Source: Prochlorococcus sp. AG-402-O21 (lineage in GTDB: Bacteria > Cyanobacteriota > Cyanobacteriia > PCC-6307 > Cyanobiaceae). From it: 35,395 nt of DNA. The stretch lies in NCBI GenBank assembly GCA_003216375.1, contig QCIZ01000016.1, forward strand, positions 1 to 35,395, read 5' to 3'. The notes under the pieces are model-generated. The model was not told where the DNA came from. It did no database searches and saw only the letters and a program-made list of their open reading frames with translations. Of the stretch, positions 1 through 8,410 are shown one piece after another. How positions within the stretch are numbered: position 1 is the first letter of the stretch; each line of letters begins with the position of its first letter. The translations under genes were made by a program, and so were the position numbers.

Positions 1-449
1 CATATAACCTTTTAGAAATTCCTGCTGTTCTGAAACCCAAAGTTAGAATATATGCTACGGGGATTATTAGGGTCACACGCCATCCGCAGGCAATAGGTCA
101 AATTATTTGGTGTTTTGCTCATTTACTTTGGATAGGCACAAGTTTTACTCTTGTGACTTGCTTGGGATTAATTGCTCATCATTTATTTGCTATTTGGCAT
201 GGTGATAGAAGACTTAGCCTCAAATTCGGAAAAGAATTTGAAGATGTAAAGAAAAAAACATCAGTCGTTCCATTCTTGGCTGTGTTGGATGGACGACAAA
301 AATTAGAAATCAAAGAATTTCTTAGGCCCTCTCAAATGGGCATTCTCATTGCAGTTTTCTTTTTCTGGTGGTCCCATAAATTTATTTCTGTTGGCGCTCA
401 GAGATTTCTCTCTTTTGATTTAACTGAATTACTAGCAAGAATTGCCTAA
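1..449 (+). CDS. NnrU family membrane protein, 15-cis-zeta-carotene isomerase (Z-ISO)-like, 5' truncated
   Basis: The reading frame is open from the window edge (first full codon at 3), so the N-terminus is missing; about 148 residues are visible. The segment containing RVTRHPQ, followed by membrane segments and HHLFAIWHGDRR, is typical of the NnrU family (known family knowledge). Plant Z-ISO, which isomerises 15-cis-zeta-carotene in carotenoid synthesis using haem, belongs to this family, so a carotenoid isomerase role is plausible but inferred. Hydrophobic stretches lie around the RHPQ-to-HHLF region and near the C-terminus (FFFWWSHKF). It ends 25 bases before ndhF on the same strand and may be co-transcribed with it. 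I am sure of the family and unsure of the substrate. Confidence 0.75.
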   Translation, partial: YNLLEIPAVLKPKVRIYATGIIRVTRHPQAIGQIIWCFAHLLWIGTSFTLVTCLGLIAHHLFAIWHGDRRLSLKFGKEFEDVKKKTSVVPFLAVLDGRQKLEIKEFLRPSQMGILIAVFFFWWSHKFISVGAQRFLSFDLTELLARIA

Positions 450-474
450 AATCATTTCAATATGATTTAGCTGG

Positions 475-2481
475 ATGCATTCGGCTGCAGATTTTGCTTG
501 GTTAATTCCTCTTCTTCCTCTTTGTGGGGCAGTTGTGATTGGTTTGGGATTAATTAGTTTTAATGATCTTTTTAACCGTTCACGAAAACCTGTTGCAATA
601 ACTCTTTTAACTTCTGTAGGTGCCTCGGCATTTATGAGCTATGCAGTTTTGGCTGAGCAACTTTCAGGTAAGCCACCAGTTGAACACTTGTTTATTTGGG
701 CAAGTGCTGGTTCTTTTGAATTGCCAATGGGATATGTGATTGATCCTTTAGCGGCAGTCATGCTTGCTCTTGTTACGACAATTGCTTTCTTGGTAATGAT
801 TTATTCCCATGGTTACATGGCACACGATCCTGGGTATGTTCGTTTTTTTACTTATTTAGCCTTATTCAGTAGTTCTATGCTTGGGCTAATAGTTAGTCCA
901 AATTTGCTTGAGATATACGTTTTTTGGGAATTGGTTGGAATGTGTTCATATTTATTAGTTGGTTTTTGGTACGACAGAGATGGTGCTGCGCATGCAGCTC
1001 AAAAGGCTTTTATCGTTAACAGAGTCGGAGACTTTGGCTTATTGCTTGGCATCTTGGGTCTTTTTTGGGCAACTGGTAGTTTTGATTTTCATGGAATTGC
1101 TGATGGTTTATCCGATTCAGTCAGTTCAGGGACAGTGCCAATATGGGCGGCTTTGACTCTTTGTATTCTTGTTTTTATGGGGCCAATGGCAAAGTCTGCA
1201 CAATTTCCTCTTCATGTTTGGTTGCCTGACGCAATGGAAGGTCCAACTCCTATATCTGCCTTAATTCATGCAGCAACAATGGTTGCAGCGGGAGTTTTTT
1301 TGGTAGCAAGACTTGATCCTTTGTTTAGCCAGTTTCCTTTTATTGGATTGTTGATAGCAATTGTTGGAACTATTACTTGTTTTTTAGGTGCATCAATTGC
1401 TTTGACACAAATGGATTTGAAAAAAGGATTGGCTTACAGCACAGTTTCTCAACTTGGATACATGATGCTTGCAATGGGATGCGGAGCACCAGTTGCAGGA
1501 ATGTTCCATTTAGTTACCCATGCATGCTTTAAGGCAATGTTATTCCTTGGTTCAGGTTCTGTTATTCATGCAATGGAGGAGGTCGTTGGTCATGAACCAG
1601 TTCTTGCACAAGATATGAGATTAATGGGTGGTTTACGTAAAAAAATGCCTATTACTGCAATAACTTTTTTCATTGGCTGTATTGCTATCAGTGGTATTCC
1701 TCCTCTTGCAGGTTTTTGGAGCAAAGATGAAATTCTTGGCCAAGCTTTTAATAGTTTTCCAATACTTTGGTTTATTGGTTTTTTAACGGCAGGAATGACA
1801 GCTTTTTATATGTTTCGTCTATATTTTCTGACTTTTGAAGGAGATTTCCGAGGGGAAAACAAAGAGATGCAGCTTTCTTTGCTTGCTTTAGCAGGCAAAG
1901 AAAAAGATGATGAGCATGAAGATCATGCAATTGGGAAGATACATGAATCTGCATGGCCTATGACGTTCCCCTTGGCAGTTTTGGCAATTCCTTCTTTCCT
2001 AATTGGTTTTATAGGAGTTCCATGGAATAGCATTTTTGCAAACTTGTTAGATCCTCGTGAGGCTATTGAAGCTGCAGAAAAGTTTAGTTGGGGAGAATTT
2101 CTCCCCCTTGCGACTGCCTCTGTAGCCATCTCATCTGCAGGGATATTCTTGGCGGTTTTAACCTACTATTTAAAACGACTTGATCTTGGTGTTTCTATAT
2201 CTAAGAAGTATCCTAAAATAAATTCATTTCTTCAGAACAAATGGTACCTAGATGATATTAATGAGAAAATCTTTGTAAAAGGTAGTAGAAAGCTTGCAAG
2301 GGAAGTACTTGAAGTAGATGCAAAAGTAGTTGATGGAGTAGTTAATCTAACTGGATTATTGACTCTTGGTAGTGGAGAAGGACTAAAATATTTTGAGACA
2401 GGAAGAGCTCAGTTTTACGCATTGATTGTTTTTGGAGGAGTGATTGCTCTGGTCGCACTTTTTGGAGTTGTAGGAGCATAA
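475..2481 (+). CDS. ndhF: NAD(P)H-quinone oxidoreductase subunit 5 (NdhF1)
   Basis: 668 residues with about 15-16 hydrophobic segments, the expected size for NdhF1, a proton-translocating antiporter-like (Mrp/NuoL) subunit of thylakoid NDH-1. Visible family motifs include the ELVGMCSYLLVGFWYDR segment, the KSAQFPLHVWLPDAMEGPTP segment and LIHAATMVAAGVFL, carrying the conserved lysine and histidine residues of the proton channel. A charged His/Asp-rich loop (EKDDEHEDH) lies near residue 480. The ATG start at 475 begins a normal N-terminus. ndhD follows after about 100 bases on the same strand, the standard NdhF1/NdhD1 pairing of the respiratory and cyclic-electron-flow form of NDH-1. No intact NDH-1MS (CO2 uptake) genes are seen nearby. 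Confidence 0.97.
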   Translation: MHSAADFAWLIPLLPLCGAVVIGLGLISFNDLFNRSRKPVAITLLTSVGASAFMSYAVLAEQLSGKPPVEHLFIWASAGSFELPMGYVIDPLAAVMLALVTTIAFLVMIYSHGYMAHDPGYVRFFTYLALFSSSMLGLIVSPNLLEIYVFWELVGMCSYLLVGFWYDRDGAAHAAQKAFIVNRVGDFGLLLGILGLFWATGSFDFHGIADGLSDSVSSGTVPIWAALTLCILVFMGPMAKSAQFPLHVWLPDAMEGPTPISALIHAATMVAAGVFLVARLDPLFSQFPFIGLLIAIVGTITCFLGASIALTQMDLKKGLAYSTVSQLGYMMLAMGCGAPVAGMFHLVTHACFKAMLFLGSGSVIHAMEEVVGHEPVLAQDMRLMGGLRKKMPITAITFFIGCIAISGIPPLAGFWSKDEILGQAFNSFPILWFIGFLTAGMTAFYMFRLYFLTFEGDFRGENKEMQLSLLALAGKEKDDEHEDHAIGKIHESAWPMTFPLAVLAIPSFLIGFIGVPWNSIFANLLDPREAIEAAEKFSWGEFLPLATASVAISSAGIFLAVLTYYLKRLDLGVSISKKYPKINSFLQNKWYLDDINEKIFVKGSRKLAREVLEVDAKVVDGVVNLTGLLTLGSGEGLKYFETGRAQFYALIVFGGVIALVALFGVVGA

Positions 2482-2580
2482 TTTACATAATTTTTTTAGG
2501 TGTGTGTTTCATCCCCTATCTAGAGGGTGCCAATAATCTCATAATTTCTAAACTCAAAAAGTGGTGATTAATTTCAAGCC

Positions 2581-4236
2581 TTGGAATTCGCTCTCAATAC
2601 AACTTTGAACCTTGGAACAATGCTAATTCCTGAGCCATTACAAGCCGATTTCCCTTGGTTAAGTTTATCCATATTTTTTCCAATTGTTGGAGCATTAATT
2701 GTTCCATTTATTCCAGATAAAGGCGAAGGAAAAGAAGTTCGCTGGTATGCCCTAATAATTGCTTTAATTACTTTTCTGATTACCGTTGGTGCTTACTTCA
2801 AAGGTTTTGATCCAAGTCAAGAAGGCTTGCAGTTATATGAAAAAGTTAGTTGGCTCCCAGATCTTGGATTGACTTGGTCTGTTGGTGCAGATGGCTTGTC
2901 AATGCCATTGATCTTGCTTACAAGTTTCATAACTTCTCTAGCTGTTTTAGCAGCATGGCCAGTTAGCTATAAACCAAAATTATTTTTCTTTTTAATCCTT
3001 GCTATGGACGGTGGCCAGATAGCAGTATTTGCTGTTCAAGATATGTTGCTTTTCTTTCTTGCATGGGAATTGGAGTTGTTTCCGGTGTATTTATTTCTTG
3101 CAATCTGGGGCGGAAAGAAAAGGCAATATGCAGCTACGAAATTTATTATCTACACCGCAGGCAGTTCGTTGTTTATTCTCCTTGCTGGTCTTGCAATGGG
3201 TTTCTTTCAAGGGGGAGGAATACCAGATTTCGGTTATACCCATTTAGCTCAGCAAAGTTTTGGTAAGGGCTTTCAACTGCTTTGTTATTCAGGATTGCTT
3301 ATAGCTTTTGGGGTCAAACTTCCTATTGTTCCTCTTCATACTTGGTTGCCAGATGCGCATGGAGAGGCCACTGCTCCCGTGCATATGCTTTTGGCAGGAA
3401 TATTGTTGAAAATGGGTGGATATGCTCTTCTTAGATTTAACGCACAATTACTTCCTGATGCTCATGCTCAATTTGCACCATTATTAATTGTTCTTGGAGT
3501 AGTCAATATTATTTATGCAGCTTTAACTTCTTTTGCTCAAAGAAATTTAAAAAGGAAAATTGCTTATAGCTCAATAAGTCATATGGGTTTTGTTTTGATA
3601 GGTATTGGAAGCTTTAGTTCTTTAGGCACTAGTGGTGCGATGTTGCAAATGGTGAGCCACGGTTTAATAGGAGCAAGTTTGTTTTTCCTTGTTGGTGCAA
3701 CTTACGACAGAACGCACACTCTCCAATTGGATGAGATGGGTGGTATTGGTCAAAACATGAGGATTATGTTTGCTTTATGGACTGCATGCGCTTTTGCTTC
3801 TCTTGCTTTACCTGGAATGAGCGGATTTATCTCAGAATTAATGGTCTTTGTTGGGTTTGTTACTGATGAAGTTTATACACTCCCATTTAGAATTGTTGTT
3901 GCTTCATTAGCAGCAATTGGAGTCATTTTGACACCCATATATTTATTATCGATGCTTAGAGAAATTTTCTTTGGGAAAGAAAACGCCAAGTTAATATCCA
4001 AAGCAAAGTTGGTAGATGCAGAACCTAGAGAAATCTATATTATTGCTTGTTTACTAGTTCCTATTATTGGAATTGGCTTGTATCCAAAAATCATGACTGA
4101 TACTTATATTTCATCAATTGATGGATTGGTTAGAAGAGATTTGTTAGCCGTTGAGAGAATTAGAAGTGATCAAACAACAATTATTAGTAGACCTAATTTA
4201 TCAATTGGGACTATTGAAGCTCCTCTTTTAGATTGA
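2581..4236 (+). CDS. ndhD: NAD(P)H-quinone oxidoreductase chain 4 (NdhD1)
   Basis: 551 residues and about 14 membrane segments, matching the NuoM/NdhD family, the second antiporter-like proton channel of NDH-1. Key segments seen are [20 protein letters not shown] (conserved membrane glutamate), [20 protein letters not shown] and the [20 protein letters not shown] region. The open frame begins with TTG at 2581; the first in-frame ATG is at 2620 (14th codon) and gives an N-terminus closer to other NdhD proteins. Neither has a convincing Shine-Dalgarno, so the start is uncertain. It lies directly downstream of ndhF and is probably in the same transcript. A charged C-terminal tail of about 35 residues follows the last membrane helix. 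Confidence 0.95.
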   Translation: MEFALNTTLNLGTMLIPEPLQADFPWLSLSIFFPIVGALIVPFIPDKGEGKEVRWYALIIALITFLITVGAYFKGFDPSQEGLQLYEKVSWLPDLGLTWSVGADGLSMPLILLTSFITSLAVLAAWPVSYKPKLFFFLILAMDGGQIAVFAVQDMLLFFLAWELELFPVYLFLAIWGGKKRQYAATKFIIYTAGSSLFILLAGLAMGFFQGGGIPDFGYTHLAQQSFGKGFQLLCYSGLLIAFGVKLPIVPLHTWLPDAHGEATAPVHMLLAGILLKMGGYALLRFNAQLLPDAHAQFAPLLIVLGVVNIIYAALTSFAQRNLKRKIAYSSISHMGFVLIGIGSFSSLGTSGAMLQMVSHGLIGASLFFLVGATYDRTHTLQLDEMGGIGQNMRIMFALWTACAFASLALPGMSGFISELMVFVGFVTDEVYTLPFRIVVASLAAIGVILTPIYLLSMLREIFFGKENAKLISKAKLVDAEPREIYIIACLLVPIIGIGLYPKIMTDTYISSIDGLVRRDLLAVERIRSDQTTIISRPNLSIGTIEAPLLD

Positions 4237-4300
4237 ATGTAATTTGAACTGGCAAAACTTTCATCAAAGAGATAACTTTCTTTTAGAGTCTTAGTTCTTA

Positions 4301-5194
4301 TTGCCAGTTAATCTTTTAAGTCAAACTGCAGATTCTGGAGCGAGACTTGCAATTCGTCTATTGCAAGATGCTGCTGAAAGAGGTGATATCGATCCATGGG
4401 ATGTGGACGTTATCCCAGTTGTTGATGGCTTTCTGGACCAACTTAAACAAAGAATTGAAATTCCAAAACAGGTTTCAAAACATTTAAGCCAAAATGGCGG
4501 AAGTTATGAAGTTGACCTTGCTCAGAGCAGCGAAGCCTTTTTAGCTGCTTCTGTATTAGTTGGCTTAAAGGCTGAGGTCCTAGAGGCTGAAATGTTTTCT
4601 GTTGATGTAGATGTTGAAGATGATTCAGACTTTGATTTTGGAGAGCAAGGTTGGCTAGATGAAAGTTTTCAATTACCTCTTCGTCCAGAGAGACATCTAT
4701 TTAGAAGACCCGTTGCCCCACCTCCATTTAGAAGACCAGTTACTCTTGGAGAATTAATAAATCAGCTTGAAACAATTGCAGAATCTTTGAAAAATGATGA
4801 GTTGCACAATCGTAGAAAATTACGACAAAAAAAATTAACTAACAGGGAAGTTATTGCTCAAGTTTCAGCTCTTGCTCATCGTGAAAAATTACCTGAAACG
4901 ACTGCAGCTTTGGCAATTTTTATTAACAATTGGGAACAAGCTTTGCACTGGGTTGATTTTGAATTATTAGTTGAGAGATGGAGAGAAAATTCAGCCTCAG
5001 ATGATTTAGACACAGATAGAGTTGGAGTTTTTTGGGCTTTATTGTTTTTATGTTCTCAAGGCAAGGTTGAGATTGATCAAAAAGATTCTTTGTTTTCGCC
5101 ATTAAGTCTAAAGAGGCTCTTAGAACCAGGAATGGTTGCTCAGCTTCCTCTTGCATCTTTGGACGTGACAGATGGCTCGCCGGCTGTTGCCTAG
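4301..5194 (+). CDS. scpA: segregation and condensation protein A (ScpA)
   Basis: 297 residues. ScpA is the kleisin that bridges SMC heads and ScpB in the bacterial condensin complex acting on the nucleoid. The N-terminus (residues 8-60, LAIRLLQDAAERGDIDPWDVDVI) and the segment SSEAFLAASVLVGLKAEVLEAE are characteristic of the family, and the C-terminal part looks like the winged-helix end of kleisins. Between them is an acidic stretch (VDVDVEDDSDFDFGEQ) and two copies of FRRPV about ten residues apart. The TTG start at 4301 is forced by an in-frame TAG at 4292. No scpB or smc is in the window. It is co-oriented with the preceding ndhD but separated by 64 bases. Confidence 0.9.
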   Translation: MPVNLLSQTADSGARLAIRLLQDAAERGDIDPWDVDVIPVVDGFLDQLKQRIEIPKQVSKHLSQNGGSYEVDLAQSSEAFLAASVLVGLKAEVLEAEMFSVDVDVEDDSDFDFGEQGWLDESFQLPLRPERHLFRRPVAPPPFRRPVTLGELINQLETIAESLKNDELHNRRKLRQKKLTNREVIAQVSALAHREKLPETTAALAIFINNWEQALHWVDFELLVERWRENSASDDLDTDRVGVFWALLFLCSQGKVEIDQKDSLFSPLSLKRLLEPGMVAQLPLASLDVTDGSPAVA

Positions 5195-5250
5195 CTCTTT
5201 GTGGAGGCAGCATTCTATGTTGGCCTTGTATCGCTTCAGTTAAACCACCT

Positions 5251-6429
5251 ATGAAAGCGATGATCCTGGCGGCTGGGAAAGGAACCCGTGTTCAGCCGAT
5301 CACGCATGTGATTCCAAAACCAATGATTCCTATCCTACAGAAACCTGTAATGGAGTTTCTGTTGGAACTTCTTAAGGAGCATGGTTTTACTGAGGTTATG
5401 GTTAACGTTTCCCACTTGGCAGAAGAAATAGAAAATTATTTTCGAGATGGACAAAGATTTGGAGTGGAAATTGCATACAGCTTCGAAGGCCGTATTGAAG
5501 ATGGAGAATTAATAGGAGATGCACTTGGGTCAGCGGGCGGACTGAAAAAAATTCAAGATTTTCAAAAGTTTTTTGATGATACTTTTGTCGTTTTATGTGG
5601 AGATGCGCTAATTGATCTGGATTTATCTGAAGCTGTAAAAAGACATAAAGAAAAAGGAGCCTTAGCTAGTTTGATCACCAAACGCGTTTCAAAAGATCAA
5701 GTAAGTAGTTATGGCGTTGTCGTAACAGATGAAGAGGATCGTGTTAAAGCTTTTCAAGAAAAACCTTCTATTGATAATGCACTAGGCGATACGATTAATA
5801 CTGGAATTTATTTATTTGAACCTGAAATTTTCAAGTATATTCCATCTGGAAAACCCTTTGATATTGGCTCGGATTTGTTTCCTAAATTAGTAGAAGAGGG
5901 GGCACCTTTTTATGCTTTACCTATGGATTTTGAGTGGGTAGATATTGGTAAAGTTCCAGATTATTGGAGAGCGATAAGGAATGTTCTTAAAGGTGATGTT
6001 AGACAGGTCGAAATACCAGGTAAGCAGGTTAGACCTGGTATTTACACCGGTTTAAATGTTGCAGCTAATTGGGATAAGATAAATGTTAAAGGACCTATAT
6101 ATGTTGGAGGAATGACAAGGATAGAAGATGGTGTAACTATTATTGGTCCTTCTATGATTGGTCCTAGTTGTTGTATATGTGAAGGTGCAACAATTGATAA
6201 TTCAATAATATTTGATTATTCACTAATTGGGCCTGGAGTCCAGCTTGTAGAGAAGTTGGTTTTTGGTAGATATTGTGTTGGGAAAGAAGGAGATCATTTT
6301 GATCTACAGGAAGCCGCATTAGATTGGTTAATAACTGATGCTCGTAGACAAGACTTAGGAGAACCCTCACCTCAACAAAAAGCAATGGCTGAATTATTAG
6401 GAACTGATCTAATTGGTTCTTCTAACTAA
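5251..6429 (+). CDS. NDP-sugar pyrophosphorylase (sugar-1-phosphate nucleotidyltransferase)
   Basis: 392 residues. The N-terminal Rossmann nucleotidyltransferase domain shows the signature AAGKGTR (7-13), then PKPMIPI with the substrate lysine, and VLCGDALIDLD with the metal-binding aspartate. The C-terminal third (from about residue 255) has isoleucine/glycine-rich hexapeptide repeats (VYVGG, IIGPSMIGP, CICEGATIDNSII) of a left-handed beta-helix. This layout fits mannose-1-phosphate guanylyltransferase or glucose-1-phosphate nucleotidyltransferase proteins supplying activated sugars for surface polysaccharides; the exact base and sugar cannot be read from sequence. Its stop overlaps that of the convergent metF by 8 bases. 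Confidence 0.88.
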   Translation: MKAMILAAGKGTRVQPITHVIPKPMIPILQKPVMEFLLELLKEHGFTEVMVNVSHLAEEIENYFRDGQRFGVEIAYSFEGRIEDGELIGDALGSAGGLKKIQDFQKFFDDTFVVLCGDALIDLDLSEAVKRHKEKGALASLITKRVSKDQVSSYGVVVTDEEDRVKAFQEKPSIDNALGDTINTGIYLFEPEIFKYIPSGKPFDIGSDLFPKLVEEGAPFYALPMDFEWVDIGKVPDYWRAIRNVLKGDVRQVEIPGKQVRPGIYTGLNVAANWDKINVKGPIYVGGMTRIEDGVTIIGPSMIGPSCCICEGATIDNSIIFDYSLIGPGVQLVEKLVFGRYCVGKEGDHFDLQEAALDWLITDARRQDLGEPSPQQKAMAELLGTDLIGSSN

Positions 6430-7303
6430 TATTTGCTCTATCTAAAATCATCGGTATTTGTTCCTCTGCTTTAACAGCCATAATATGAACTCCTTGAGCA
6501 ATTTTTAGATAACTTTTTACTTGCTCAGCAGCAATTGAGATACCTTCATCAATAGGGTTTGAAGAACTCTCAAGTCTGGAAATAATTGATTCCGGTATGC
6601 ATGCTCCTGGTACTACACGATTGATGAATTGAGCATTTTTGGCAGATTTCAATAGAAAAACTCCAGCTAAAACTGGAATTTTCATAGGCTCTGTTATTTC
6701 CTCGCAAAATCTTTCAAGTATTTTGGGGTCCATTACCATTTGAGTTTGAAGGAACTTTGCACCCGCTTTTTTTTTCATTTCTATTCTTCTTTTTAAACCA
6801 TCAAATCCTCTGCAATTTGGATCAGCTGCGGCTCCAGCAAACAAATTAGTTGGGCCATCAGGTAACAAATCTGATACGGGATCTATTCCTTTGTTAAGTG
6901 ATGTGACTTGATTAATAAGTTCTATTGAGTTGAAGTCTTGAACAGATTTGGCCTGAGATTGGTCACCTACACGTACAGGATCGCCAGTTAAACAGAGGAT
7001 GTTTGTTATTCCTAAGGCATGCGCACCAAGTAATTCAGCTTGTAATGCGATTCGATTCCTATCCCTACATGATAATTGCAGGACTGGCTCAAGATTTGCC
7101 TCTAAAAGTAGCTTGCATAAGGCTAGGCTGCTCATTCTCATGATCGCTCTGCTGCCATCTGTAACATTAAAACTATGCACAAGGTCTTTTAATTTGAAGG
7201 CTTTAGACAGCGCTAAAGCTGAATCTCCCCCTCTGGGAGGCATAATTTCAGCAGTAATAGCTGATAAGCCAGATTCAAGACGATTTTGAAGTTTAGATTT
7301 CAC
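6422..7303 (-). CDS. metF: methylenetetrahydrofolate reductase
   Basis: 293 residues, the length of a single-domain bacterial MetF without the eukaryotic C-terminal regulatory domain. It reduces 5,10-methylene-THF to 5-methyl-THF with FAD and NAD(P)H, supplying methyl groups for methionine. Visible family features are the N-terminal EIMPPRGGD (catalytic glutamate region), NVTDGSRAIMRMS, LSCRDRNRIALQAELLGAHA, and NILCLTGDP. FAGAAADPNC and GAKFLQTQMV lie in the second half of the barrel. The start is GTG at 7303. It is transcribed towards the nucleotidyltransferase gene and overlaps its 3' end by 8 bases; the PedR-like gene diverges from it across 75 bases. Confidence 0.92.
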   Translation of the reverse strand: MKSKLQNRLESGLSAITAEIMPPRGGDSALALSKAFKLKDLVHSFNVTDGSRAIMRMSSLALCKLLLEANLEPVLQLSCRDRNRIALQAELLGAHALGITNILCLTGDPVRVGDQSQAKSVQDFNSIELINQVTSLNKGIDPVSDLLPDGPTNLFAGAAADPNCRGFDGLKRRIEMKKKAGAKFLQTQMVMDPKILERFCEEITEPMKIPVLAGVFLLKSAKNAQFINRVVPGACIPESIISRLESSSNPIDEGISIAAEQVKSYLKIAQGVHIMAVKAEEQIPMILDRANIS

Positions 7304-7378
7304 ATGTATTTTTTACTAGATAATTACTATCGGTGATTAAAGGCCCTAATCTAAGTAGTATTAATTAATGAGTTGTGA

Positions 7379-7660
7379 GTGAGGGGAATGTTTACAGGAG
7401 AGATTGCTAATTCGTCCCATATGGGACTCTCTGCTAGGGAAATGGAGATTATTGGATTAGTTGCGGATGGCCTGACTAATCAAGAGATTGCTGAAAAACT
7501 GACAATTAGCAAAAGAACTGTAGACAACCATGTGAGCAATATGTTTACAAAAACAGGTTCAAAAAACAGAGTGGCCTTGTTGAACTGGGCTATGGATCAT
7601 GGAAAGATATGCCGGGATGGGTTCAATTGTTGTTCATTGCCAGATGACACAGCTTCTTAG
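7379..7660 (+). CDS. small LuxR-type transcriptional regulator, PedR-like
   Basis: 93 residues, almost entirely a LuxR/FixJ helix-turn-helix: LSAREMEIIGLVADGLTNQEIAEKL (17-41) then TISKRTVDNHVSNMF, with no receiver domain. The size, lack of a sensory domain and a short C-terminal tail with cysteines at 78, 84 and 85 resemble the cyanobacterial redox regulator PedR (Synechocystis Ssl0564), whose DNA binding responds to thioredoxin through a cysteine. That assignment is inference from architecture. Start: GTG at 7379, or ATG at 7388; the GAGGGGA just ahead is too close to 7388 for a standard Shine-Dalgarno, and the ATG within HMGLS is a third option. It diverges from metF. Confidence 0.78.
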   Translation: MRGMFTGEIANSSHMGLSAREMEIIGLVADGLTNQEIAEKLTISKRTVDNHVSNMFTKTGSKNRVALLNWAMDHGKICRDGFNCCSLPDDTAS

Positions 7661-7665
7661 AAGAT

Positions 7666-7878
7666 CTAATTATTGTCGGCATCATTGATATCTGATAAGG
7701 GCATTAGCGAAAACTCGATTGAAGACAGCTCAAATAACTTTGCATATGCTATGCAAGCTTCCTTGTCAGTACAAGTGAATCGAAGGATACCTTCTGTGTC
7801 ATAAAGACCATACAAGTTATACCTCTTGCAAAGGATCCATAGTTCGCTGGCAATTACCAGTGATGATTGTAAAGACAA
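7666..7878 (-). CDS. small conserved-type hypothetical protein (70 aa)
   Basis: 70 residues, with the most conserved-looking core being SELWILCKRYNLYGLYDTEG followed by ILRFTCTDKEACIAYAKLFEL; soluble, mildly acidic at the C-terminus. No function can be assigned. I recall short proteins with this WxLCxxYxLYGLxDxEGxLRF pattern in marine picocyanobacteria, but this is from memory. The TTG start is the only standard start codon in the open frame, whose upstream stop lies inside the end of the preceding CYTH gene. It follows that gene on the same strand with a 25-base gap and ends 5 bases from the convergent PedR-like gene. It could encode a real small protein; coding style matches its neighbours. 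Confidence 0.6.
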   Translation of the reverse strand: MSLQSSLVIASELWILCKRYNLYGLYDTEGILRFTCTDKEACIAYAKLFELSSIEFSLMPLSDINDADNN

Positions 7879-7903
7879 TCTAAAGGACGAGTTGCCTTTT
7901 TGC

Positions 7904-8404
7904 TTAGGATTCTTTGAATTGCATTCGATCTTTTACGGACAATTTAGAAATAGGTGTTTTTGCAAGAGAGGCATTGCTTAATGATTTCATCCCAGTGATC
8001 TCTTGACCACACCATGATGGGGCTTCAATTTCTTCGGATTCAGAATTCAATTCAATTTCAGCAATTTTCAAAGGAGAATTCGAACCATGAAAAAGATCAA
8101 CCACCCAATCTTTTTTATTTATTTTTAGCTGATAACGAGTTTTAGTGATTTTATATTTTGATAAGTTTATTAATTCATTAGCATCTTTTGTAGGAATTGA
8201 ATATTCAAATTCATAGTTTATTAGTCTACTTAAAGAGGACTTTAATGTTATGTAAGCTTTTTTATTATCTATTACCCTTACTCGAGTCGCCCATTCATCT
8301 ATGCTTGAATTTAAGTAGGCTTGACTGAAATCTTCACTTAATACTATCTGAGATTTCCAATCTTCATTTTTAACTAAGAACCTTCTTTCGATTTCTATCC
8401 CCAT
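7904..8404 (-). CDS. CYTH domain protein (triphosphate tunnel metalloenzyme family)
   Basis: 166 residues beginning MGIEIERRFLV. The ExExK signature of the CYTH superfamily appears as E4-I-E6-R-R8, with arginine in the last position. TRVRVIDNKKAYITLKS and YEFEYSIP are further strands of the eight-stranded tunnel with alternating charged residues, and KTRYQLKINKKDWVVDLF is the typical middle part. Family members hydrolyse short-chain polyphosphates or triphosphates, or rarely make cAMP; a tripolyphosphatase-like activity is the best guess, not established. It lies 6 bases downstream of the NAD kinase gene and is probably co-transcribed with it and with ndhE upstream. Confidence 0.82.
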   Translation of the reverse strand: MGIEIERRFLVKNEDWKSQIVLSEDFSQAYLNSSIDEWATRVRVIDNKKAYITLKSSLSRLINYEFEYSIPTKDANELINLSKYKITKTRYQLKINKKDWVVDLFHGSNSPLKIAEIELNSESEEIEAPSWCGQEITGMKSLSNASLAKTPISKLSVKDRMQFKES

Positions 8405-8410
8405 AATTTA

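Noticed and set aside
4923-5213. 96-codon open frame antisense to scpA
   Set aside because: It shadows the scpA coding sequence and has no recognisable domain or ribosome-binding site.
6412-6430. Hairpin ATTGGTT/AACTAAT at the nucleotidyltransferase-metF junction
   Set aside because: Seven pairs with one G-U on the plus strand and a mismatch on the minus strand, no T tract; too weak to call a terminator.
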